A DNA stretch of 64,000 nucleotides from Betaproteobacteria bacterium UBA1934 (GTDB taxonomy: Bacteria > Pseudomonadota > Gammaproteobacteria > Burkholderiales > Rhodocyclaceae), in contig DDFG01000005.1 of the NCBI GenBank assembly GCA_002337055.1, positions 509,037-573,036 of the forward strand, read 5' to 3'. Of the stretch, positions 44,289-52,731 are shown in pieces. A program made the translations under genes and the position numbers. Each line of letters begins with the position of its first letter. Positions within the stretch are counted from its first letter, which is position 1. The notes below the pieces were generated by a model that was not told the DNA's origin, ran no database searches, and saw nothing but the letters and a program-made list of their open reading frames with translations.

Positions 44289-44864
44289 ATGATCGGTCGT
44301 CTTTCCGGCCTGCTGCTCCAGAAAAATCCGCCGCAAGTGCTGCTGGATGTACAGGGTGTCGGCTACGAACTCGACGTGCCGATGAGCACCTTCTACAACC
44401 TGCCCGAGACCGGACAGCCCACCACCCTGCTGACGCATCTGGCGATCCGCGAGGACGGCCATTTTCTCTACGGTTTTCTGACCGACAACGAGCGCTACGC
44501 CTTTCGCCAGTTGCTTAAGATCTCGGGCATTGGCGCGCGCACCGCGCTTTCCGTGCTCTCCGGCCTCTCTGTGGACGATCTGGCCGGCGCCGTGGCGCAG
44601 CAGGAGATTGGCCGCCTGACGCGAATCCCCGGCATCGGCAAGAAAACCGCCGAGCGCCTGTTGCTCGAACTCAAAGGCAAGCTGGGCGACGCGCTGCCGG
44701 TGGCCGCCACACCCGCCGCCGGCGCTCGCGGCGACATCCTCAATGCGCTGCTGGCGCTCGGCTACAGCGACAAGGAAGCACAGGCCGCGTTGAAAGCGCT
44801 GCCTGGCGAGATCGGCACTTCCGACGGCATCCGCCAGGCCTTGCGCCTGCTTTCCAAGGCCTAG
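44289..44864 (+). CDS. ruvA: Holliday junction DNA helicase subunit RuvA
   Basis: 191 residues: N-terminal OB fold (MIGRLSGLLLQKNPPQVLLD), two helix-hairpin-helix motifs (LLKISGIGARTALSVLSGL; LTRIPGIGKKTAERLLLEL) and a C-terminal RuvB-binding domain (ILNALLALGYSDKEAQAALK). It binds four-way junctions and loads RuvB. Confidence 0.96.
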   Translation: MIGRLSGLLLQKNPPQVLLDVQGVGYELDVPMSTFYNLPETGQPTTLLTHLAIREDGHFLYGFLTDNERYAFRQLLKISGIGARTALSVLSGLSVDDLAGAVAQQEIGRLTRIPGIGKKTAERLLLELKGKLGDALPVAATPAAGARGDILNALLALGYSDKEAQAALKALPGEIGTSDGIRQALRLLSKA

Positions 44865-44867
44865 GCC

Positions 44868-45938
44868 ATGAACCAACGTTCCACACAGTACGTTTCCATC
44901 GCGCTCGGTTTCTTGCTGATCGTCGGGTGCATCGCCGTGCTGTCGCCGTTTATCGGCACCTTGCTGCTCGCCGTGGTCGTCTGCATCACGGTGTGGCCGG
45001 CGCACGCCCGCCTCCTGCAGTTGGTGGGCCGACGACGCACCCTGGCCGCACTGATCAGTTCGCTGATCCTGATTCTGCTGCTGCTGTTGCCGATGGTGTT
45101 GCTGGCCGGCACCCTGGCGAACGGCGTCGAAATGCTGATCCAGACCGCCAAGCCGTTGATCGATCACGGCCTGCCCAGCCGGGCGCCCGACTGGATTGCC
45201 AATCTGCCCCTGATCGGCCCCGATCTTGCGGCCTACTGGCACAAACTGGCAGTCAACCGCACCGAACTGAACAAGGTGCTGCAACAGGCTTTCGACCCTA
45301 CCAGCAAATGGCTGCTCAAGACCGTGGGTATCTTCGTGCAGGGCCTGCTCCAGTTGATGCTGGTGATCTTCTTCACCTTTTTCATCCTGCGCGACGGCGA
45401 TCAATACGCCCACTCGCTGCGCACCATGGCACGCAACCTCGCCGGCAACCTCGGCGAGCGCATGCTGGCGCTGACCAGTTCGACCACGACCGGCGTCATG
45501 GTCGGCATCGTCGGCACCGCGGCGGCGCAGGCGCTGGTTGGCATGATCGGTTATCTGATCGCGGGCGTGCCGGCGATCCTGCTGCTGAGTTTCGCCACCT
45601 TCATTTTCTCGATGGTGCCGGTGGTAGGTTCCACGCTGATCTGGGGCGGTGCAGCAATCTGGCTCTACCAACAGGGCGAACCTGGCTGGGCGATCTTCAT
45701 GGTCTTGTGGGGCATGCTGGCGATCAGCAGCGTGGATAACTTCGTCAAGCCGATTCTGATCTCGCGCACAGCCAGTCTGCCGCTGGTGCTGATCATTGTC
45801 GGCGTATTCGGCGGCGTACTGGTGTTCGGTTTTATCGGCCTCTTCCTCGGCCCAGTGCTTCTGGCGCTCGGCCAGGCCCTGATCCGCGACCTGCTCCTGA
45901 ACACGCCGACTCGCGAACAAACCATTACGCTGCCATGA
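44868..45938 (+). CDS. AI-2E family transporter
   Basis: 356 residues with about eight membrane helices: two or three at the start (YVSIALGFLLIVGCIAVLSP), a central amphipathic region, and a C-terminal block ending FGGVLVFGFIGLFLGPVLLALG, which is typical of the family (PerM, TqsA, YdiK). It lies between ruvA (3 nt) and ruvB (4-nt overlap), so it is part of the ruv operon, although it has no known part in recombination. Substrate unknown. Confidence 0.88.
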   Translation: MNQRSTQYVSIALGFLLIVGCIAVLSPFIGTLLLAVVVCITVWPAHARLLQLVGRRRTLAALISSLILILLLLLPMVLLAGTLANGVEMLIQTAKPLIDHGLPSRAPDWIANLPLIGPDLAAYWHKLAVNRTELNKVLQQAFDPTSKWLLKTVGIFVQGLLQLMLVIFFTFFILRDGDQYAHSLRTMARNLAGNLGERMLALTSSTTTGVMVGIVGTAAAQALVGMIGYLIAGVPAILLLSFATFIFSMVPVVGSTLIWGGAAIWLYQQGEPGWAIFMVLWGMLAISSVDNFVKPILISRTASLPLVLIIVGVFGGVLVFGFIGLFLGPVLLALGQALIRDLLLNTPTREQTITLP

Positions 45939-46990
45939 TCGAATCCGACGACTTCGCTGCCAACCGCCTGATCGCTCCCCAGTCAAAATCGACGCAGGAA
46001 GAAGCGCTTGAGCGGGCGCTGCGTCCCAAGCGGCTGGCCGATTACGTCGGGCAGGCTAAGATCCGCGAACAGCTTGAGATCTTCATCGCCGCCGCGAGAA
46101 AACGCAACGATGCCCTCGACCACGTGCTGCTGTTTGGCCCGCCGGGCCTGGGCAAAACGACGCTGGCGCACATCGTCGCCGCCGAGATGGGCGTGAACCT
46201 GCGCCAGACCTCCGGTCCGGTGCTGGAGCGCGCCGGCGATCTGGCTGCTATCCTGACTAATCTCGAACCGCATGACGTGCTGTTCATCGACGAAATTCAC
46301 CGCCTGTCGCCGGTGGTGGAGGAAATCCTCTACCCCGCGCTGGAAGATTTCCAGATCGACATCATGATCGGCGAAGGCCCGGCCGCCCGCTCCGTCAAGC
46401 TCGATCTGCCCCCCTTCACGCTGGTCGGCGCCACGACGCGCGCCGGTATGTTGACCAATCCGCTGCGCGACCGTTTCGGCATCGTCGCCCGCCTCGAGTT
46501 TTACACGGCCGACGAATTGCAAAGCATTGTCAGCCGCTCGGCGCAACTGCTGGATGCACCGATCGACGATGCCGGCGCCCTCGAAATCGCCCGCCGCGCC
46601 CGCGGTACGCCGCGTATCGCCAACCGCTTGCTTCGCCGCGTGCGCGACTACGCCGAGGTCAAGGGTGACGGCACGATACACCGCGAAATCGCCGACGCCG
46701 CGCTGAAAATGCTCGACGTCGACCCCGCCGGCCTCGACCTGATGGACCGCAAACTGCTGCTCGCGGTCATCGACAAGTTCGGCGGCGGCCCCGTCGGTGT
46801 CGACAATCTCGCCGCCGCCATCGGCGAGGCACGCGACACGATTGAAGACGTGCTCGAACCCTACCTGATCCAGCAGGGCTATCTGCAACGAACCCTGCGC
46901 GGCCGCATCGCCACGCCGGCGATCTACCGCCATCTCGGCTTCGCGGAACCCGCCAACGCCACGCTCCGCGACTTGCTTTCCGAGAGCTAG
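45935..46990 (+). CDS. ruvB: Holliday junction branch migration motor RuvB
   Basis: 351 residues. AAA+ motor with Walker A FGPPGLGKTTLAH, Walker B VLFIDEIHRLSP, sensor 1 VGATTRAG and a C-terminal winged helix (LIQQGYLQRTLRGRIATP). Hexamers pull DNA through the RuvA-junction complex. The ATG overlaps the end of the transporter gene by four bases. Confidence 0.97.
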   Translation: MIESDDFAANRLIAPQSKSTQEEALERALRPKRLADYVGQAKIREQLEIFIAAARKRNDALDHVLLFGPPGLGKTTLAHIVAAEMGVNLRQTSGPVLERAGDLAAILTNLEPHDVLFIDEIHRLSPVVEEILYPALEDFQIDIMIGEGPAARSVKLDLPPFTLVGATTRAGMLTNPLRDRFGIVARLEFYTADELQSIVSRSAQLLDAPIDDAGALEIARRARGTPRIANRLLRRVRDYAEVKGDGTIHREIADAALKMLDVDPAGLDLMDRKLLLAVIDKFGGGPVGVDNLAAAIGEARDTIEDVLEPYLIQQGYLQRTLRGRIATPAIYRHLGFAEPANATLRDLLSES

Positions 46991-47021
46991 TCCGGCTCGC
47001 GCCGGGGCCAGCAGGCCGTGT

Positions 47022-48392
47022 TCAGGCGATGTTGAAACGCTCCAGTTTCTTGTACAGCACCGAGCGCTGCATGTTCAGCGCGCGCGCTGCCTGCGCCTTG
47101 TTGCCGCGGCAATGGGCGAGGGCGTTGATGATCAGGCCGCGCTCGGTTTCCTCGACGGTACTGCGGAAATGACGAGCGCCCGAGCTTTCCAGCCGTACCG
47201 GTTCGTGCGCGCGCATCATGTCTGGGGCATTGGGAACGGAGCGCACGTCGATCAGTGGCTCTTCGCTCCAGTTCACCGCACGTTCGAGCACGTTTTCGAG
47301 TTCGCGCACGTTGCCCGGCCAGGGATAGCGACGCATCGCTTCGAGCGACTCCGGCGCCAGCCCCTTGGCGTCCGAGCCGATCTTCAGGTTGATCCGCTGG
47401 ATCAGCGCTTCCGCCAGCATCGGAATGTCGTCGAGACGCTCGCGCAAAGGCGGCAGCGGAATTTCCAGGACATTTAGGCGGTAATAGAGATCCTGACGGA
47501 ACTTGCGCTCGGCCACCAGCACGCTGAGATCCATGTTGGTGGAGGCCATCACCCGCACATCGAGCTGCGTGGGCGTGGTCGCCCCGACGCGCCACACCGC
47601 CCGTTCCTGGAGCACGCGCAACAACTTGACCTGCATGTACATCGGCATGTCGCCGATTTCGTCGAGCAGCAGCGTGCCGCCGTTGGCCAGCTCGAACTTG
47701 CCGGGCTTGCCACCTTTCTTGGCGCCGGTAAATGCACCATCCACATAGCCGAACAGCTCCGATTCCAAGAGGTTTTCGGGGATGGCACCGCAGTTCACAC
47801 TGATGAACGGTCCTTCGCGCCGCACCGAGCGCGTATGGATCGCCTGCGCCACAATCTCCTTGCCCGTACCGCTCTCGCCGGTGATCAGCAGGGTCGAACT
47901 GGTGCGTGACGCCCGCCGGGCAAGCTTCTTCACGTAGAGCATACCCGGCGTTTCGCCCACGATGTCGCGGCAGGTGCACAACACCTGCTGCGGCACGGGC
48001 TTTCCGGTGACCCCTGCGCTCGTCAGTTTGTGCACAATCTCTTTGCCGACCGCCGCATCCGGAAAGATAGTCTTGACCATGGCACCGACCGTGCGGCTGC
48101 CCTCCTTGAGCGGAAAACGCGCCACCAGCAGCTCGCGGCCGCCGACCCTCAGCGTTTCGCCCCAGATGGAATAGCCTTGTGCCACGGTTTCGAACAGGCG
48201 GCAACCCGGTACCAGCTCCCACACCTTGCGCCCAACCACCTCGCGACGCGCAAGCTGAAAGATTTCCAGAAAAAAATCGTTGATGTAGTTAACCCGGCCA
48301 TCTGCATCGATCGCGATGATGCCCTCGAACGGATTATTGACCACGGCGTCGGGCACCGGCGTCGCCATACTGAACGCGCTCTCGTTTCTCAT
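47022..48392 (-). CDS. PAS-domain sigma-54 activator (AtoC/NtrC class)
   Basis: 456 residues. An N-terminal PAS domain (NPFEGIIAIDADGRVNYINDFF) replaces a receiver, so it senses a ligand or redox state rather than a phosphate. The central AAA+ domain has GESGTGKEIV, the sigma-54 loop DGAFTGAKKG and TLLLDEIGDMP; a Fis-type HTH ends it (NKAQAARALNMQRSVLYKKLERF). It is divergent from the CoA-transferase operon, the likely target, and resembles the AtoC-atoDAEB arrangement. The ATG has a GGGGAG site. Confidence 0.9.
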   Translation of the reverse strand: MRNESAFSMATPVPDAVVNNPFEGIIAIDADGRVNYINDFFLEIFQLARREVVGRKVWELVPGCRLFETVAQGYSIWGETLRVGGRELLVARFPLKEGSRTVGAMVKTIFPDAAVGKEIVHKLTSAGVTGKPVPQQVLCTCRDIVGETPGMLYVKKLARRASRTSSTLLITGESGTGKEIVAQAIHTRSVRREGPFISVNCGAIPENLLESELFGYVDGAFTGAKKGGKPGKFELANGGTLLLDEIGDMPMYMQVKLLRVLQERAVWRVGATTPTQLDVRVMASTNMDLSVLVAERKFRQDLYYRLNVLEIPLPPLRERLDDIPMLAEALIQRINLKIGSDAKGLAPESLEAMRRYPWPGNVRELENVLERAVNWSEEPLIDVRSVPNAPDMMRAHEPVRLESSGARHFRSTVEETERGLIINALAHCRGNKAQAARALNMQRSVLYKKLERFNIA

Positions 48393-48487
48393 TCTGACTC
48401 TCCCCTGGGCGGTAATACGCCCCCCACAAATACACTAGCAATAACCGTGCCGCGACAGCCCCCGCGCCAGGCGGCGCTTTCGCGTCC

Positions 48488-48704
48488 ACTGTCCATCTAG
48501 CGGATGTCTTGTTTTAGGACACTCTGTCCATTTTCGCAACATTGTTTGGCGGACAGCGCCTGGTTTTTGTTGGTAAACCGGATCGGATATCTCAGCACAA
48601 CCGACATCCGGGACCCCGTGAAAATTCCCCGAATTGAGTAGCCTCGGTGGTCTATCCAAATGTCGTCGCACCCGTCACCGAAATGGACAGGTGTCTATTT
48701 TGCA
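48488..48704 (+). promoter_or_regulatory. Candidate activator sites and sigma-54 promoter
   Basis: In the 550-bp gap between the activator and CoA-transferase genes there are repeated TGTCC/GGACA half-sites: ACTGTCC at 48488, TGTCTTGTTTTAGGACA at 48505-48521 (inverted), CTGTCC at 48524 and GGACAG at 48551. Further on, AGGTGTCTATTTTGCA (48689-48704) has GG and GC ten bases apart and TTGCA, but few other consensus bases. The leader from there to the first gene would be over 200 nt. The rest of the gap shows no gene. Confidence 0.4.
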
Positions 48705-48942
48705 TCCACTCAGTCTGGTCTTTGCAGCTCATCGCATAAACACATTGGCATGACCGCTGGTTGCGTGCGGCATTTCGCCCACGACCCGCACCGCTCTTGA
48801 TTCGACGCCCTGCAATACCACCCCCGAAAACGTTCCGGCGCGACCGCAATGCCATGCTTGGCACGGACGTTGCGCAGGGCCACCCCCAACTGATGGCCAT
48901 CAGGAAACCTGAACACATCGACAAATCTCGGAGGGAAATTTC

Positions 48943-49704
48943 ATGTCGAAGCTGCACAACAAGGTTAAAAGTATCGACGACGCCCTGAGCGTCGTCCCGA
49001 AAAGCGGCGCCACCATCATGATGGGTGGCTTCGTTGGCGCAGGGGAGCCGACTCGCTGCATCGACTGGCTGATCGATCACTCGATCCGCGATATCACGCT
49101 CATCACCAACGAACCCGGTCTGAGCGGCTTCGGCCGCGCCATGCTCTACAAGAACGGGCTGGTCAAGGAACTGATCGCCACCCACGTCGGCACCACCGCC
49201 GAATCGACCGACGAATACCTGAAAGGCAACATCAAGGTCGAACAGTTCTACCCGATGGGCACCTGGATCGAAAAAGTCCGCGCCGGGGCCATGGGATTGG
49301 GCGGCGCCCTGATTCCCGTCGGAGTCGGCATTCTGGATCAACCTGGCCTGTTCGCCGAGTTGAAAGAAGCCAAACGCGTCATCGAGGTCAACGGTGTGCC
49401 CTGCTTCGTCGAACCACCGCTGCGCGCGCCGGTCGGCCTGGTCAAAGCCTGGCGTGCCGACGAGATGGGCAATCTCGAATACCGCTACACCAGCATGAAC
49501 AACAACGCGCTGGTGGCCATGGCTTGCGACTACACCATCGCCGAAGTCGAGGAAATCGTGCCGGTCGGCACCATTCCGCCCGAGCGCGTAGGCACGCCGT
49601 TCGCCTTTGTCCATTCAGTCGTCAAGGGCCTGAGCCTGGCCGAGCACGACGAGGTGTACCGCAAGCACTGGGTCAAGATCGGCAAATTGCCCGCCGCACA
49701 ATAA
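48943..49704 (+). CDS. 3-oxoacid CoA-transferase family I, subunit A
   Basis: 253 residues. CoA-binding loop GATIMMGGFVGAGEP near residue 25-40, then LITNEPGLSGFGRAML and the C-terminal EIVPVGTIPPERVGTPFAFV. It forms a heterotetramer with subunit B encoded 22 nt downstream and moves CoA between short-chain acids, such as acetoacetate, and acetyl- or succinyl-CoA. 3-Oxoadipate transferases are in the same family and cannot be excluded. A GGAGGG site precedes the ATG. Confidence 0.88.
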   Translation: MSKLHNKVKSIDDALSVVPKSGATIMMGGFVGAGEPTRCIDWLIDHSIRDITLITNEPGLSGFGRAMLYKNGLVKELIATHVGTTAESTDEYLKGNIKVEQFYPMGTWIEKVRAGAMGLGGALIPVGVGILDQPGLFAELKEAKRVIEVNGVPCFVEPPLRAPVGLVKAWRADEMGNLEYRYTSMNNNALVAMACDYTIAEVEEIVPVGTIPPERVGTPFAFVHSVVKGLSLAEHDEVYRKHWVKIGKLPAAQ

Positions 49705-49726
49705 GACCGTTCAAGGAGAGCAGAAC

Positions 49727-50386
49727 ATGGATGCAAGAATTCTCATCGCCAAGCGCGCCGCCCAGGAAATCAAGGATGGCGAACTCGTCAATCTCGGCTT
49801 TGGCATGCCGACGCAGGTTTCCAACTATCTTCCGGACGGTGTGAACGTGATGTTCCACGCCGAAAACGGCGTCTTCGGCGTCGGCCCCAAGCCCGCCACC
49901 CTCAACGCCAGCGCCGACATGACCAATGCCGGCAGCGAACCGATCACGCTCGTACCCGGCGCATGCATCATGGACGAAGCCACTTCGCTCGGTGCAATGC
50001 GCAGCGGCCGCCTGGACGTCACTATCCTGGGCGCGCTGGAGGTCGACCAGCAGGGCAACATCGCCAACTGGGCGGTGAACCGCAACGGCAAATGGTGGCC
50101 AGGCATCGGCGGCGCCATGGATCTTTGCTACGGCACCAAGAAGGTCATCGCCTGCCTGATGCACGCCGACAAGGGCGGTGAATCGAAGGTGCTGAAGCAA
50201 TGCGCCCTGCCGCTGACCGGCAAGGCCTGCGTGCACACCATCGTCACCGACAAGGCGGTGTTCGACGTGGGCGACGGCTTCCTGATCCTCAAGGAACATG
50301 CCCCCGGCGTCACCCTGGAAGAAATTCGCCGCCTCACCGAGGCCGATTTCGTCGTGGCTCCTGATTTCCGCGAAATGTCGCTGTAA
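49727..50386 (+). CDS. 3-oxoacid CoA-transferase family I, subunit B
   Basis: 219 residues. The catalytic glutamate is Glu46 in MFHAENGVFGVGP, which forms the thioester with CoA. The typical PGACIMDEATSLGAMRSG and LDVTILGALEVDQQGNIANW are present. Pairs with the subunit A gene upstream. An AAGGAGAG site lies before the ATG. Confidence 0.9.
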   Translation: MDARILIAKRAAQEIKDGELVNLGFGMPTQVSNYLPDGVNVMFHAENGVFGVGPKPATLNASADMTNAGSEPITLVPGACIMDEATSLGAMRSGRLDVTILGALEVDQQGNIANWAVNRNGKWWPGIGGAMDLCYGTKKVIACLMHADKGGESKVLKQCALPLTGKACVHTIVTDKAVFDVGDGFLILKEHAPGVTLEEIRRLTEADFVVAPDFREMSL

Positions 50387-50442
50387 TTCATGAACGGCGC
50401 CGGTATTGTCGCCGGCGCCTCTCGTTTGGAAAGGTTTTTGCC

Positions 50443-51207
50443 GTGAAGACGTACCAATTTTTTCTACTTGCCTTGGACGAAGGCGTTTTGACAGTCACCT
50501 TCAACCGGCCGGAAGTGTTCAACGCCATGAACGCCGAAAGTGTCGCCGAATGGGCGCAGATCGTTGACGAGATCGAACTCGATAGCAGCATTCGCGTCGT
50601 GGTGCTGGTAGGTGCCGGCGAGAAGTCTTTTGTGGCCGGTGCCGACATCGCCCGGATGCAGAACTTCAGCGCCATCGAAGGTCGCAATTTCATGTTTGCA
50701 GGCCAGAAGGTATTGCTCAAGATCGAAAAGTCGACCAAGCCCTACATCGCAGCCATCAACGGTTATGCGCTCGGTGGTGGCCTGGAGATCGCCATGGCTT
50801 GCGATATCCGTCTGGCGGCCGACACGGCGACGATGGGCCAGCCCGAAATCTTTCTCGGGATCACCCCCGCATGGGGTGGCAGCCAACGCCTGACGCGCCT
50901 GGTCGGCAAGGGAATCGCCAAGGAAATGGTGTTTACCGGCGAACGCATCACCGCCCAGCGCGCCTATGAGCTTGGCTTGGTCAACGCCGTGCACCCCAAA
51001 GCCGAATTGCTGGCCGAGGCCCAGAAGTTCGCCAGAAAGCTCGCCAGACTCCCGGCGGGCGCCATGGCGCTGTGCAAGGAGGCGATCGAGGTTGGCTACG
51101 ACATGAACAATCACGACGCGAACTGCTACGAAACCATGGTCTGCGGTCTGGCCTTCGGTCAGGCGGAACAGCGCGAGTGGATGCATAAATTCCTTAACAA
51201 GAAATGA
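50443..51207 (+). CDS. Enoyl-CoA hydratase/isomerase family protein
   Basis: 254 residues of the crotonase fold. Both catalytic glutamates of true hydratases are present: Glu115 (GGGLEIAMACD) and Glu135 (MGQPEIFLG); the oxyanion-hole segment is FVAGADIARM. It likely hydrates crotonyl-CoA or a related short enoyl-CoA, or runs the reverse. The start is a GTG at 50443 with GGAAAGG upstream. Together with the CoA transferase it suggests oxidation of a C4 or similar acid. Confidence 0.9.
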   Translation: MKTYQFFLLALDEGVLTVTFNRPEVFNAMNAESVAEWAQIVDEIELDSSIRVVVLVGAGEKSFVAGADIARMQNFSAIEGRNFMFAGQKVLLKIEKSTKPYIAAINGYALGGGLEIAMACDIRLAADTATMGQPEIFLGITPAWGGSQRLTRLVGKGIAKEMVFTGERITAQRAYELGLVNAVHPKAELLAEAQKFARKLARLPAGAMALCKEAIEVGYDMNNHDANCYETMVCGLAFGQAEQREWMHKFLNKK

Positions 51208-51264
51208 GTCGGGTCCGGCGAAGCCCATCTTCGCCGGCTTGAACCACACACTGGAGCAAAACCT

Positions 51265-52488
51265 ATGGAAATCGTCATTCAACGAAGATTCGCCGGCAAA
51301 CTCAGCATGGGAGTGGCGGCGGTCATCGTCTGTTTTATCGCCGCACTCATCTACTGGCCGATCTGGGGAACGTTGGCCAAGGCGCTGATCACGACCACCG
51401 CCGCGCCGGGTCTAGCGGCGGCCGATCCGGCCCTGGCCAAGAAGTTCATCGCCGTTTTCGCCGAAGGCACCTTTTTCTGGTGCTGCATCAGCGCCTGGAT
51501 CTGGCAGACGCTGATTTTCGGCAATTACGGCAAATACCATCTCGCACCGACGCAACCCACGGCCGGGGTCTGGTACACCGCCCTCAGCTTTGTGTGCGGT
51601 ATCGCCGGCTTCTTCGTGCTGGTCGGACTGATCGGCTTGTGGTGGAAACCGTTCAGCCTGTCCATTCTGTTCACGCCGCAAAACCTGGACGAACTGAAAC
51701 TGGCGCTGGAAGGTTGGGAAGCTTCCAATTTCTATGTCCTGCCGGTCATCATCGCCCAGATTCCTTTTGTCTCGCTGTTTCAGAAAAAGCCCTGGGCCGG
51801 TAACGTCAAGGCGCCGCTGGACAGCATCGGCCTGATGATGACCAGTTCCGTCTTAGCACTGATCGTCTGGTTCGCCATGTTCGTGCCCAGCTTCTTCCAT
51901 CTGGAAATGGGCGGCCATCACGTGGTCGACCAGCCGCTTGGCTCCTGGCCCCAAGTACTGGCCTTCTGCCAGGGTTTCATCTTCTGGTTCCTGATCCCGG
52001 CCGAGGGCGGCGAAGGCTATCCGTACAAGCTGTTTTCCGACAAGCAGCCCTGGATGGGCCTTTTCGGGCTGGTCATCGCGCTGGTCTGCGGCGGCTTCCT
52101 GATGCCGGCTTTCTACGTCTGGCTGATCCAGACCTACCAGATCAACCCTGGCGTCAATCCGCATGTCACCGCCGCCTCGCTGGAGCTGTCGCTGATCGTT
52201 ACCATGTTGTGCTGGCACCATCTGTTCGACGATTGGCCGGGCGCCGACGAAGACAGCAGCGTCGCTCGCCGCGTCATCGTGCGCATCGTCATCTGGCTGG
52301 GCCTGGGAACAATTTTCGGGTTCGTCTGGCTGAACACCTACAAGCTGCTGCCCTTCGCCGGCAACGACCTGGGTATGGGCTTCCCGGTCATGGGCATTCT
52401 GGCAGGGCAATTCGCGCTGCTAATGGCCTTCCTCTACTTCAATACCTTCTTTGACAAGTGGCCGCTCGTACAGCGGCGCACCCGCTGA
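51265..52488 (+). CDS. Multi-spanning membrane protein, unknown family
   Basis: 407 residues with about nine predicted membrane helices (for example VAAVIVCFIAALIYWPIWG near 18, FVCGIAGFFVLVGLIGLWW near 105, GLFGLVIALVCGGFLMPAFY near 265, VRIVIWLGLGTIFGFVWL near 335). Polar residues within helices (FWFLIPAEGGEGYPYKLF; MLCWHHLFDDWPGADED) could form a transport path or metal site. I do not recognise the family. It is last in the CoA-transferase/crotonase operon and followed by a terminator, so it may import the operon's substrate; that is inference from position. Confidence 0.7.
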   Translation: MEIVIQRRFAGKLSMGVAAVIVCFIAALIYWPIWGTLAKALITTTAAPGLAAADPALAKKFIAVFAEGTFFWCCISAWIWQTLIFGNYGKYHLAPTQPTAGVWYTALSFVCGIAGFFVLVGLIGLWWKPFSLSILFTPQNLDELKLALEGWEASNFYVLPVIIAQIPFVSLFQKKPWAGNVKAPLDSIGLMMTSSVLALIVWFAMFVPSFFHLEMGGHHVVDQPLGSWPQVLAFCQGFIFWFLIPAEGGEGYPYKLFSDKQPWMGLFGLVIALVCGGFLMPAFYVWLIQTYQINPGVNPHVTAASLELSLIVTMLCWHHLFDDWPGADEDSSVARRVIVRIVIWLGLGTIFGFVWLNTYKLLPFAGNDLGMGFPVMGILAGQFALLMAFLYFNTFFDKWPLVQRRTR

Positions 52489-52550
52489 TGCCGGGGTTCG
52501 CCCCCGGGCGAACCTGGCTGATGTGACCCCTCAGGTGCTGTCAAGGCTTT

Positions 52551-52579
52551 GCCCTCGCGATGCGAGGGCATTTTTTTTG
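52551..52579 (+). terminator. Rho-independent terminator of the CoA-transferase operon
   Basis: Stem GCCCTCGC / GCGAGGGC with a 3-nt loop (52551-52569) followed by A and eight T. It lies 63 nt after the membrane-protein stop. Confidence 0.9.
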
Positions 52580-52731
52580 GGTCGTTCCGATTTAGTGCGA
52601 TCGAGGGAAGGTGTCCGCGCTAATCCATTGAATTCACGACGAATCCAGACGGCATTTCGAAAACTCCTTGTCAGCCCTTGGCGACGCAGCCAAACTGTCA
52701 CAAAGATTTCAAATTTGCGTCGGGGGAAGTC

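Noticed and set aside
44247..45986. Reverse-strand open frame of 579 codons across ruvA and the AI-2E gene
   Set aside because: Composition very rich in Gln, Arg, His and Gly, as expected of antisense of membrane-protein codons.
46987..48222. Second reverse-strand frame of 411 codons within the sigma-54 activator
   Set aside because: Same strand, other frame; the activator frame has all AAA+ and HTH motifs.
48720..48800. TTGGCATGACC...TTGC as a sigma-54 promoter
   Set aside because: GG and GC elements are 14 bases apart instead of 10.
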